From assembly GCA_028673005.1 (NCBI GenBank), contig CM054115.1:192766370-192830369 (forward strand): a stretch of 64,000 nt of DNA, given 5' to 3'. Numbering within the stretch: position 1 is the stretch's first letter; each line of letters opens with the position of its first letter. Shown piece by piece: positions 12,092-22,581 of the stretch. Source of the stretch: Tanypteryx hageni (Eukaryota > Arthropoda > Insecta > Odonata > Petaluridae). The translations under genes were made by a program, and so were the position numbers. The notes under the pieces are model-generated. The model did not search any database, was not told where the DNA came from, and saw nothing but the letters and a program-made list of their open reading frames with translations.

Positions 12092-12718
12092 AGCCATTGT
12101 GTCTATGATAAAATCGGTATAGTAATACGTTATTTCGTGATGGGGCAGCTATTCTAGGAACGTAACCTGAAGTACTTCTGAGGAGCACCTCTATATTATT
12201 TGTATCGTTGACCCGGTTGAAAAACAGAAATCAAATACGCCTTTTGGTTATTTTTCATAATTCCGCCTTGCGTTAAGGTTGTAATTGGCGGAGTTTTTGG
12301 AAATTTTCTCCGATGCCAGTTACAGTTTCTTTTGTGAGACAGCTATTCTAAGTACTTTTGTCGGTTATCATAAAATATGCGTGAAAAAATAAATTGGAGA
12401 AGCGCCATCCGAGTATTTTTGGTATTGGCATATTAATTTAAAACGGTCCATTAATGAGGTAGACGATGAGTAATATTTTCATTTCAGCTACTGATGAGAG
12501 CTTCGCTCTTAAGATACTTTCCATATTTTAAAAAAAATTAGAGGTCTGTACGATTGAGTTTGAATTTTTGTGTTTGTAGTGTCCCTGTCGTTATTGTGGT
12601 GCAAAGAATGGCAAATTCAAATTAATTACAATTAATGTGCCGCGGCTACGTTCTGGAAATTTAAGAACATATCGTAGAAATAGGTTTCAAGTATAAAATA
12701 ATTGGAATAAATATTAAG
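12092..12718. other. Unannotated DNA left of the I-like LINE
   Basis: No coding frame or element end was recognised between the MITE duplication and the truncated LINE. Confidence 0.4.
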
Positions 12719-15045
12719 TCTGCCATAGCAGATTTGAAGGACACGGCTCCAGGAATGGACGTCATTCACAACGCGTATTTACGTAACCTTCCTGGAGCTG
12801 CCATGAAGGATCTTCTGCATACGTTCAATCGTATGTGGAGAGATGGTGAGTTCCCAGACAGGTGGAAAGAATCAGTTGTGGTTCCCATCTCTAAGCTGCG
12901 AAAGAATAATTCTGTCCTCGGTAACTACCGCCCGATATCTCTAACATCCTTCCTGAGCAAGCTGATGGAAAGAATGGTAAACAAGAGGCTTGAAAGCCAA
13001 AACCTTCTTTCCGAAATGCAGTTTGGGTTCCGTCGCCATAGGTCTACCATAGACCATTTGTTGCGGATTGATAATTTCATCCAGGAGGCATTCGTTCTTA
13101 GGCAACACGTGGTTGGTGTCTTCTTTGACTTGGAAAAGGCATATGACACCACATGGCGGCATAAAATTTTAAGTACCCTCCAGAAGTGGGGTTTTAGGGG
13201 ATATCTGCACATTTTTATTAAAAACTTTTTATCGGGACGTGTTTTTAAAGCAAGAATAGAAAATAGTCTATCCAAGATTTATTCACAAGAAAACGGATTT
13301 CCCCTAGACTCCGTCCTGAGTGTGACACATTTTGCCATAGCTATAGATGATGTGGTAGAAGGATCTTTGTTTGTAGATGACCTATCTATTTTCTGTAGAT
13401 CATCATTAATACCCACGGCAAGGAGACAGCTCCAACTCACATTAAATCGTCTATACAAGTGGTCACAGACGAACAGTTTCCGTTTTTCTCAAGAAAAGAC
13501 AAAATGTGTACATTTTTATAGGCGAAGGGGATGCTTTCCTCTGCCGACGCTTAAATTGGGTTGCCACGTTTTGGAGTTTGCTGACTACATACGTTTTCTT
13601 TGGTTTGATCTTGGATAGACGACTGAATTGGAAAAGCCATATTCAGTTTTTAAAGGAACGGCTTTTTAATGTTTTAAATATTTTAAGATATATCACAAAC
13701 TGTTCGTGGGTAGCTGACCGCAAATCTATGCTATTGCTGTACAGAGCATTGGTGCGGTCAAAGATCGACTATGGGAGTTTTGAGTACTCCTCGGCTTGGG
13801 ATTCATATATGCGTCCACTGCCATCGGTACACAACATCGGAATAAAATTGGCAACTGGTGCCTTTAGAACCAGTCCTATCCCTAGCATTCTTTGCGATGC
13901 AGGGGAGCCGCCACTGTATATTCGGAGATACATCCTCATTTGTAACTATTTCGAAAAATTTTATCTCTGAAAGGACACTCGTGTTTTAATGCAATTTTTA
14001 GGCTTCGTTATATCGAAAAATTTAACCAGCATCTAAGAGCCACAAAACCACTAGTAATACGTTTTCAGTCCTACATTTTCAACAATGGATTGCAGCTCCC
14101 AAAGATTGTCCCCAGTGGCTTTCCCAAACACCCACCATGGAAGGTTCAATGCCCTAAGGTTTTTATAGACCTAACCCGGTACACGAAATACAATACCCTT
14201 CCGCATGAATATAGGTCGCTATTTGTGAAAGTATTGAAGAGACTTCCAGGTTTCGAGCCGATCTTCACGGATGGTTCCAAATCTTCTTCCTCCTGTCATG
14301 GGCACTCGTTAGCGAAAATCTCTCTTCAAAAGGAGGTCTCTACCCGCTGAGCAGCATTTATACGGCGGAGTTGACTGCCATAAGAATTGACTTTGAGAGC
14401 ATCAATGATCGAAACAGATCATATATGATCTGTTCAGATTCCATGAGTGTTCTTCATTCCATTGCCTGCTTCTCCCCTGTCCACCCAATAGTCCAGGATG
14501 TACAGGAAGCACTGTACCATTTAAACTCTAGGAGAGTAAACATCCTTTTCCTCTGGGTTGCTGGGCATGTTGTCTTGGCGGGTAATGAGAGGGCGGATGC
14601 ATTTGCAAATGAGGCCCTGAACCTCCCTTTCACAAATGATGATCTTGTCCTCCACCAAGTTTTAAACGGTAAGTTTAGGAAGGGAATGCTGAAGCAGTGG
14701 CGAACATCTTGGCAAGAGACACTGCAAAAAAAGTGACGCCTAATAAAAGGGGATATTGGTCCATGGCCATTCTCTGTAAGGAATAGAAGAAGGGAATATA
14801 CTGAGAATAGGGCGTTCAGCCCTTGACCCACTCGTTCCACTATTCCACTGAGAAGGAACCACCTCGATTCGCCGATTGCGAATCCTTCCTTACTACACCT
14901 TCTTACAGAGTGCCAGAAATATAATGCAATGCGAAACAAGTTCCACATTACAGGGGAACTTGCTGCTATTTTAGCAGACGACTCCATGAAAATAGATAAT
15001 GTTTTAAGGTTTTTAAGAGAAGCTGGACTTATCCACCTTTTATAG
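12719..15045 (+). pseudogene. I-clade-like LINE ORF2 remnant: RT plus RNase H
   Basis: The preserved part begins inside the reverse transcriptase (SAIADLKDTAPGMD) with no endonuclease, so it is 5'-truncated. RT blocks include NYRPISLTSFLSKLMERM, FGFRRHRSTIDHL, FFDLEKAYDTTW, a damaged GFPLDSVLS and the active-site block LFVDDLSIF. An RNase H follows, with FTDGSK near 14270, AELTAI, CSDSM and the block ending GNERADAF. That combination fits I/Nimbus-type LINEs and not Jockey. Frames change near 13510-13600, 13970-14090 and 14350. It would have copied its RNA at the target site; this copy is dead. Confidence 0.85.
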
Positions 15046-15225
15046 AATTTTTTAACATTTACTTTTAAAGCATTTTAATAATTTATAAGTATTTTTATTG
15101 ATGATTTTATTTTTTTTAATACAATGTAGGTAAATATCTTTGTAATGTCTCTTCAAAGGCAATGTAAAAGGTGCAAAATGACCCTAGCTGTCGAGGCACC
15201 TTAAATTAAATACCTACCTACCTAC
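15046..15225 (+). other. 3' UTR and (TACC)n tail of the I-like LINE
   Basis: After the last stop come about 165 bp of 3' UTR and then TACCTACCTACCTAC at 15211-15225. Simple-repeat tails instead of poly(A) are common in I-group elements, so the element's 3' end is placed at 15225. Confidence 0.6.
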
Positions 15226-15751
15226 TTTGATGTTGTAAAAGAGAGGATTAGTCGCCAGGAATCATAAACCGAACGAGGAAAAATGGGTTTTGGGGGGAGG
15301 GGAGGGGGAGCGAGTTAGAGAGGAGACGTAGAGAAAGAGAGGGAGAAACAGACAGACAAACGACTTTTTAGGGCGAAATTGAGTCTATGTAGGCCCTTCT
15401 TACGTTTAGGGGAGTGACAGATAAAGGGAGGGAAGGAGGGAGGTAGGCATATGAGAGCAGTGTGTAGCATTGCAAATAAGACGCTGTCGGGAAATACGTT
15501 TCCTCCTTCGACCGCCAGAGACGATATTTACGCTGAAACACACACGGGTATTCCGTGGTACAGAAGTGCTTTTCGTCTAAATATAGAAATATAGGTGCAG
15601 AAAGTTATACGCAAATACATGTAAAATGAATAATTATTTATCTTTGTATTGTGATATAACTGCTTTTTAGATTCTTCTGCACCTATTCATTTCCTTTTAA
15701 AATTCTATATTCGTCCTAAAAAGGAAATTTATTTTTGAAATCCTTTCTGCC
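15226..15751. other. Unannotated DNA with a purine-rich, G-quadruplex-capable tract
   Basis: No gene was seen. The stretch 15285-15308 has four G runs separated by TTTT, A and A, which could form a G-quadruplex on the plus strand. A GA-rich region follows to about 15440. Confidence 0.5.
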
Positions 15752-17486
15752 AATACCTTTTGAAATACATAGTTACCGAAAAATTCTAATCTTGATATTG
15801 TGGTAGCCCTGTTTAGTCGACCTAGTTGAAATATAATATTTAGAATATTTGTTTTTATGATGATTATATGTACCATAATTGGCTAATAAACCTGAGGTGT
15901 GTTCCCTAAAAATACGTGTAAACATAATATTATTCCATTTTTAATTGTGGTAGCCCTGCAATTTATCTCTGCTTTAAACCTCTTGATTTCATTATGGTAT
16001 TTTATACAAATCATATATTAAATTAAGTTGAAATTCGTTCAGCCAATTCCTCCCAATTCCATAAATACTAAAAGAGATTAATTTGTAATTGTAGGACCCT
16101 TGTTTGGCTGACACGGCCCAAACATGCGATTATGGGTTTGTATATAAGTGTACATTATAAATATTAAATTTGGAAATATTGATGCGGAAATTTTAACAAA
16201 AATATGTAAGTGTAAAAAGAATTTTTTTTATTACAGGCAATCTGGCATTATGCTATATAAATATATATGATAATTATAATAATTTATTTAACACGAACAG
16301 GTTTCTCCAATTACATGTGTTATAATAGGTAGAGAACAAGCACGTACGACCATGCCCTCAGCAGGATTCGAAAACGCTACCCTTGCATTTGGAGCTAGAC
16401 ACGATAATCACCCCTCTAGTATATACATATACAAATTTTTATTTTGCTTTTATGTTACATGCCTCCTTCATAAAAAATTTAGTTGAAAATTCATAATTAA
16501 CAAAAAATGTACTTTGAAAATTTGGAAGTCCTGCTTAGTCGACCAGGTTCAAATATGTCAATTTGGACACTATTTTATGTGAATATTGAGTGTACTTAAT
16601 TCGGTTGAAATCAGTTGAGCCTATTCTTCCCTGAGATATGCGTACCAACGGACGGACGAACATCACGAATAAAATAGTTCTGTTCTGCATTGAGTAAAAG
16701 TACTAACAAGTAGGGGCGTGCACGGCTGCCACATGACATTTAATATAATTATTTATTTTTACATGTATTTCTGTTGAAGTTTTGTCAACATTTTTAACCA
16801 AGTATAATACTTATAATTTCTGCATAAATTCAAAGGCAAAGAGGTCAGAGGCAAATAGGAGTATATGTAGAACCAGGTTTAACCATGAATAATCATGGAC
16901 CTGTGTACGGATACACCGCCTGTGATGATGACAATGCCATAATAGCACATTTGGACCTGATCAGACAAACAGGTGTGCCACATTCACAAATTAAACTCTT
17001 GCAGAATTTATGGACTTCAATAAGGACATAGTAGAACGGATTTCAACAAATTTTCGTATATTCTATTTGTACAACATGCCATAATGAAATCAAGATGTTT
17101 AAACAGAGAGTAACAGGGCTATTACTGTAAAACGTAAAATAATAATATTTTTGCACGTATATATAGAGAACTGACCATATGTTTTTCATCCAAGTATGTT
17201 ATATATAACCTTTATGCAAATAAATAACCAAAATATCATATTCGACCCGCGTCGACTAAACGGGGCTACCACAATATCTAGTTTAAATCTTTGTTTAGGT
17301 AGAAATTGGAAGGTATTTGCTGAATGGATTTCAAAGAAATTTCGAATGTAGGGCGAGTATAGAATTGGATACCGAATAAAATTTTTTAGAACATATCAAA
17401 ATCAAAGGACTACCACAATATATTGTAAAATAATTTTCTAATTTCAAAGAAAATTTATTATTATACCCGTGTGTACCACTACATTA
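15752..17486. repeat. Dispersed AT-rich repeat R1, copy 2 (long form)
   Basis: Blocks 15752-15936 and 17007-17486 match copy 1 at the window start. The 1.07 kb between them (15937-17006) is absent from copy 1 and contains further degenerate versions of the GTGGTAGCCCTG / GTCGACCAGG motif, for example near 15953 and 16530. The 28-nt inverted arms lie at 15795-15822 and 17251-17278. No transposase was found in the extra segment. The match to copy 1 stops at about 17486, where an unrelated fragment begins. Confidence 0.8.
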
Positions 17487-17640
17487 GTACGAAGGCTTCC
17501 ACGGCGTGTTGTTGACATGGTGGTAATTTCCAGGATTCTGCCGTGTTGATCCATTTCCTGGACAATATTTCGCCGACGTTCCAGTCGGCTTCTTCAGGTC
17601 CGGGTATCTGAAGGCCACCTCACATCACCATCCGCAGCAG
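17487..17640 (-). mobile_element. Short retroelement fragment, possibly Penelope-like
   Basis: About 150 bp, moderately GC-rich, lies between R1 and the 3' end of Jockey J1 and belongs to neither. Its only recognisable feature is a hammerhead-like fold at 17560-17601 on the minus strand. Hammerhead motifs are known in Penelope-like elements, and a GIY-YIG-bearing Penelope fragment lies elsewhere in the window, so this assignment is an inference. Confidence 0.4.
17560..17601 (-). ncRNA. Hammerhead-ribozyme-like motif
   Basis: The minus strand reads GGAC, CTGAAGA, a GCCGAC/GTCGGC hairpin, CGAAA, TATT and GTCC. The conserved core CUGANGA and GAAA are present. Stem II is a perfect 6-bp helix and stem I a perfect 4-bp helix (GGAC/GTCC). 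Stem III is reduced to one A-U pair. Such minimal stem III forms would be weak, and cleavage is not shown. Confidence 0.42.
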
Positions 17641-17664
17641 TAAGTTTGTTTGTTCAAAAAACAC

Positions 17665-17670
17665 TTTATT
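17665..17670 (-). terminator. AATAAA polyadenylation signal of J1
   Basis: AATAAA on the minus strand about 24 nt before the inferred 3' end, followed by a short A/C-rich tail. No comparable signal was noticed in the 3' UTRs of the plus-strand Jockey elements. Confidence 0.6.
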
Positions 17671-18186
17671 TTCTTAGTTTCATAATACATTTACAAAAGT
17701 TTTACATAGTAATACACATTAGTAATACACATTGTACGTATTATTCTTTCTTATTATTCTGCTTATTACCCGTGGGTATTATGCATTGTCTCCTATTTGC
17801 TCCTTTATCTTATTTACATTATCTTTCATTTATTTTTCAGGGAAAAATTTTGAAGTGTAAAAAACCCTGGTACCTTATTATAACAAAATTTTAAAATATA
17901 TACTATATTAACAATCCTTCTTTCTAGGCATATTCTTTTCCCTTCTCCTGGGATATTATATACAAAAACAAAAATATCAAATAAAATTAAGTAGGTTAAC
18001 AATAAGTAAAGTTATTCACAGGTGGGGTGAGGCCCCTTTTCTTTTTAATAGTCTTTCTTCTTTTAACTTCGTTTTTCTGCATTTTCGTTCTTCTGTTTTC
18101 GCTTTTCTCCTCCTTCCTCCTCCTTGCCCTTGCCCGTTGTCGTTGTTCCTCACGTCCTTGTAAATTCCTTCTGCTTTGCCTCTGCT

Positions 18187-20794
18187 TTAGTCGTCCGCTG
18201 CTGGCAGCTGCCTCCTCGTCGTTTTCCGCTTCCCTTGCTGGTAGTTAGTTAACATATTATGTGTTATTATTCTGTGTTTATAATTAAATGGCATGTTGGC
18301 CACGTCTGTGTGTATGATTGTCTTTAAAGCTTCATTCCCTGTTGTGTTGTTTAAAATATCATCGCAAAATTTTGTGGTTGTATCCTGTATATGCTTTTGT
18401 AGGGAACTTATTCCTGCGGCTATTTTGTTTTCAGCAATGGTTTTTTGCGGGTTTACGTTTCTCATAAATTTATTTTGAATTCTTTCTAGTTTTTTATAAT
18501 TTGATGTGTAAGTGCTTCCCCAAATTGGCGCCGCGTATGTTATGACGGGCCGAATTTTAGTTTTATCTAGTGTAATTTTGTTTTTTGTGCTCAGCCTGCT
18601 CTTGTTGTTGTGCAGTGGTCTCAGTTGTTTTGCTGTTATGGCGGCTTTTTGTCTTGCGTAATTCGTATGTTTTGTCCAGGTCATGTTTCTGTCTATGTGT
18701 ACTCCTAAATATTTAACAAATTTACTCCAGTCAATTCGTTTTCCCTGCCATTGAATATGTTTATTAGTCATTTGTCTTAAAATTCTTGTTTTGTTAGTTA
18801 TAATAATTGCCTCGGTCTTGTCTTTATTAATTTTTATTTTCCAATTGTCTGCGTATTCGTCTATAATTTCCAATGCATTTTCTAATTTGTCAATTATTGG
18901 TTGTAGCTGAAAAGATTTCGTATATAAAGCCGTGTCGTCCGCGTAAATTGCTGTTTCTACGTCTTCTGTAGAGGGAAGATCGTTTATGTATAGATTGAAA
19001 AGCAGAGGTCCAATAATTGAGCCTTGTGCTATCCCTGCTTCAATCGGTCTTTTGTCAGAAAGGGCATGTCTTGTCCTTGTTTGAAAGGTCCTGTGTTTTA
19101 AATAATTTTCTATAAGTCGCGTCTGTTAGTCTAAATATTTGATGTACTGTCGAGTGTCTTTGTCGAAAGCCAAATTGTTCGTTTCGTATTATGTCTTTCA
19201 GTTCTACGTGCTGTTTTAGTCTTTCATAAATGGTCATTTCTGTTAGCTTTCCTAGCGTCGTAAGCAAGCTAATCGGTCGGTAATTTTGTGGAATAATCCT
19301 ATCTTTTCCTGGCTTGGGGAAGGAAAGTATTATAGCATTTTTCCAAATTTTGGGAAAATGGCACGTTCTATGAATGGCATTAATCAATTCTGTAACATAT
19401 TTAATTTTGTTTTTGGGCAAATACTTAAATTGAATATTTCGAATGTCATCTTCTCCCGGTGCTCTAAGGGCTTTTAGTCTCTTAACATATGTCATAATGT
19501 CTTTTGGTCTAAATTCGTCTATCTCGTCCACGATCGGTTTTTTGCGAAAGTTTCTAACCTCTCGTTCAACAGTCCGTTCGTGTTCGTCATTATCTGTCTC
19601 ATTTTCCCTAAATTGTTTTTCGTAGTTATCTGCCAGGGCTGTCGCTATTTCGTTATCGGCGTAAACAAGTCCTCTTTCGCCGTGAAGGCTATTAATTTGT
19701 GTATAGCCTTTTGTCAGTTTTTTAGTCATTTTCCATAGCGAATTGTCTTTGGTGTCTAAATTGCTTAGTTTCTTTTCCCAGTGGTCATTATAGGCATCGT
19801 TAAGTGCCGTCGTTAATTTCCTGCTACTGCCATTCAATGTCCGTTTCGTCTCCTCGGTGCGATGTCTTTGGTGGCGGTTTCGTGCTTTACGCTTGTCGGT
19901 TAAAAGTAATTTAATTTCCTCCGAAGTGTCTATCCTGTGTTTGTGGTTAGTCTTTGGTATCGCTTGCTCTGTGGCGTCTTTAATGGCTATCGTCAATGCC
20001 TTGGCAGATTCCTCTATAAGTTGAGGGTCGTCCTTAATTTCGGGTAGTTTAGTCTTTCTTAATTCATTTTTATACGTCTTCCAGTCCGCTCTATGGTAGT
20101 TTAGCGTCTTTTGTTTATTCGTAGTCGTTTGCGTTTTTCCAATGCTTATTGCGTAGGTTATTGGTGCGTGGTCCGAGTCTAAGGCGTCATGCGTCTTTGG
20201 TTCTGTGTCTGTCGGTATGTCTTTTAAAATACTTAGGTCTATTGTACTGGGAGTTTGCGTTAGGTTCGGTGGAAAAAATGTTGGCGTTCGCGGATAAATA
20301 ATCGTGGTGTCATGTCTGTCAATGTCTAGGTCCTGTAGTCGCCTGCCGTTGGTATTGGTCGTTTTGCACCTCCATGTCTTATGTCTGGCGTTAAAGTCAC
20401 CTGCTATTACCGTCTTTTCTTTATATGTTAGTAGCTCCTCCAATTGTCTAGTTTTTAGAATATTTTCTGATTTTACGTAAATGGAGTACATTCGCAGGTT
20501 AGTCCCGGGAAAAATGCATCCGACATTCTCAATTCCGTCTAAATCGTTCCTGTATGTATGGTGGCAATTCAGTTCTCGCTTCGTTATTAGGGCTACTCGC
20601 CCTCTTATTTTTTCCCTATCTCTGCGAAATATCTTGTAATTTTCTAAATATAATTTGTCGTCCGCTCTTAGGTGTGTTTCTGATATTACCATAGCATCTA
20701 CATCATTCTGTTCCAAAAAGGTCTCCAGCTCCCTTATCTGTCTCTTTACGCCATTGGCGTTCCATTGTGCTATTTTTAATTTGTTTATAGCCAT
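18187..20794 (-). pseudogene. J1 ORF2: endonuclease-reverse transcriptase, frameshifted
   Basis: The ATG at 20792-20794 overlaps the ORF1 stop by 10 nt. The N-terminal APE-type endonuclease has QWNANG, SETHLR, GDFNARH and DSDHAP, so its catalytic set is intact. The RT follows with NYRPISLL, FGFRQRHSTVHQ and, after the shift, IYADDTALY. The first frame ends at 19055. The protein resumes in another frame from about 19080, runs through YADD and ends at 18187, so one frameshift near 19080 separates the halves. The in-frame start at 18873 is only an alternative codon inside the RT. It would nick DNA and prime cDNA synthesis there. Confidence 0.88.
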
Positions 20795-21924
20795 TGTAGG
20801 GCTGTTTTGAGTATGGATTCTATCCGTTCTTGATGTGTCGTTGCCGTTTGTAGTGTGTTGCGAAGGTCCTTAAGTGTTCCCAAAATGTGTTTAAAATCAA
20901 AGTTTTGTAATATTTCTTTAATAATTAAAAGAATTTGTCCTAGTTCCCCTTGTGGCGTCTCTCCCCTTGCTTTTTCTGCGTATGTATCTGTTTCTCTGGT
21001 CTCTTTTTGACTTTGTCTGGTGTCCCCTGTTTTCCCTTTAAATTCTTTGGTTTTAGTGTCTAACTTTCTAGCAAGGCAATTCAAGTCTGAAGCTGCATGG
21101 TCCCCTGTGCAATTTTTACATTTAAGCCTGGTCGTCTGCTGGCATTTTCTCGAGTCATGTATCTCGCTACAATATCGGCATGCCGTGGCGTAATTGCAAA
21201 ACTTCGCCGTGTGCCCCAGTTTCTGGTAATTAAAACACTGTGTTTGTCTATTCGATCGGTACTTTTCCCACCTAACTCCTATATGTGTTATATGTGTTCT
21301 TTTAGTAAGGGCCATAATATTTAAGCTTCCCGAAAAAATCAAAATGTGCATAGGGAGGGGAATGCCGTCCTTATACACCTGTACTACTTTTTGCGGAAAA
21401 AATCCCTCCCCTTGAAGAAGCCGTCCCACTTCCTGTGCTGAATATTTCGCGGGAATATTTTTTGCCACGGCTTTCATGGCCCTGTCCTGCCTATTTCCAT
21501 ACGTATGGAATTCGTGATTATTGTCACGCAGTGCCTTGGTGGTCATAAGGTAGTCTGCTCTATTGCTGGCATATACCGTCACCTCTGTTCTCGTAAACCT
21601 AGCCTTAAGTCCTTTGTTTGACTTGCGGTGAATTTCTGCAAGCGTCTTATTAATTGCCGCTGTCAAGGCCGCTTTAATTGGTGGGGGAAAATCGCGGTCT
21701 TCGCCCTCGGACAACGAGCTATACCTATTTCCCATAATAGTTTCATGCGCGTTTAAGCCATGTGGTTTGGTGTGACTTTTCCCTTTCCTTCCTTTCTCCT
21801 CCCTAAATTCTCCCTCTGGCATATCGTCAATTTCCAGGGCGTTTTCTTCGCTCCTATCCCAGTATGTCCTCCCAGATTGCGTGTTTTTTGGCGATGGTTG
21901 GTAGTCCTCTGCTTCCGCCATCAT
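20785..21924 (-). CDS. J1 ORF1: Jockey-type Gag
   Basis: An open 379-codon frame starting with two Met codons. The N-terminal third is charged and low in complexity. The middle holds the RRM-like/PRE_C2HC-type region of Jockey Gags, and three zinc knuckles lie at about residues 230-290. The first reads CFNYQKLGHTAKFC, with the second Cys replaced by Tyr; the next are CRYCSEIHDSRKC and CKNCTGDHAASDLNC. These proteins bind element RNA and bring it to the nucleus. The frame is intact, but the first knuckle probably cannot hold zinc. It overlaps ORF2 by 10 nt, suggesting stop-restart translation of ORF2. Confidence 0.85.
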   Translation of the reverse strand: MMAEAEDYQPSPKNTQSGRTYWDRSEENALEIDDMPEGEFREEKGRKGKSHTKPHGLNAHETIMGNRYSSLSEGEDRDFPPPIKAALTAAINKTLAEIHRKSNKGLKARFTRTEVTVYASNRADYLMTTKALRDNNHEFHTYGNRQDRAMKAVAKNIPAKYSAQEVGRLLQGEGFFPQKVVQVYKDGIPLPMHILIFSGSLNIMALTKRTHITHIGVRWEKYRSNRQTQCFNYQKLGHTAKFCNYATACRYCSEIHDSRKCQQTTRLKCKNCTGDHAASDLNCLARKLDTKTKEFKGKTGDTRQSQKETRETDTYAEKARGETPQGELGQILLIIKEILQNFDFKHILGTLKDLRNTLQTATTHQERIESILKTALQWL

Positions 21925-22301
21925 TATGCCTATTCTTCCCGCTGCTGGCTCTGCTTCGGTCGCTGGTGCTTGCTAGGCGCGGCCTCTGACGGGTTTCCTA
22001 AGCGTCGTGATAGCTCCCTAGTTTTCCGCGGTTGTTGTTTAGTATATGGTGTGGTGGTGTTGTCCCGTGTTTTTTCCTATTCGTCCCTACCGAGATGCGT
22101 GCCGCCGGAGCTAAGACGTCCCCTTCGAGCGGGTGGTTTGAAGGGGGATTGCCACTGGTGGGGTCCCAGGCTTCGCTTGCCCGCTCTGTTCCCTACGCCC
22201 TTTTTTACTGCCCCCCGTAGAACACTTACAAATTCTCCGCCTCCCTCCATTAGATGGGCCTGCCCTAAAAAGTTCCGTTTTGGCCGGTGACTCCGCCGTC
22301 C

Positions 22302-22484
22302 GAATTCAGCCTGGGCGCTTACCTCGGGTGGGGGCTTTGACCCCAGGCTTTGCTTTTCGGTTTTGTCCCTGTTGCTTGGATTTGTCTCTAGTAGTATGAT
22401 TTTCTCTTAGTCTCTGACAAATATTTTCCTTGGGATTGTTCCGACCCGGTACGCGCTTCTTGCAGAGTTATTGTTGACTGAAGT
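22302..22484 (+). promoter_or_regulatory. 5' module of JA (internal promoter candidate)
   Basis: About 183 bp starting GAATTCAGCC, then a GC-rich part (GGGCGCTTACCTCGGG) and a pyrimidine-rich part ending TTGACTGAAGT. The same module occurs at 27386, 48059, 48241 and 53267. TTCAGCC resembles an arthropod initiator. Jockey-type LINEs are known to use internal promoters at their 5' end, so this is a likely transcription start. Confidence 0.6.
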
Positions 22485-22581
22485 GGGGTTTGAGGCTCGC
22501 CGAGAGCACGTTGCTGTTAGTGAAGATTTTTTCTGAGCTAATAGTGACTGGTTTCCAGCACGCTTGGGACCCCTGAGCGTC

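Larger units (their letters stand above)
17641..22300 (-). mobile_element. Jockey-clade LINE J1 (minus strand)
   Basis: This is a nearly full-length element transcribed leftward: 5' UTR (about 21925-22300), Gag ORF1, an overlapping EN-RT ORF2, and a 3' UTR of about 550 bp ending near 17641. It has an AATAAA signal at 17665-17670 and a short A-rich tail, unlike the plus-strand array. ORF2 has a frameshift. Its 5' end meets the 5' end of JA head to head at about 22300. No target-site duplication was recognised. The right boundary is an estimate. Confidence 0.8.

Noticed and set aside
18187..18873. Separate gene starting at 18873 on the minus strand
   Set aside because: The start codon is inside the RT; the frame continues upstream through YADD and belongs to J1 ORF2.
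22150..22200. J1 5' UTR resembling the JA/JB 5' module
   Set aside because: Only CCCAGGCTTCGCT is shared; the rest does not align, so I treat it as chance.
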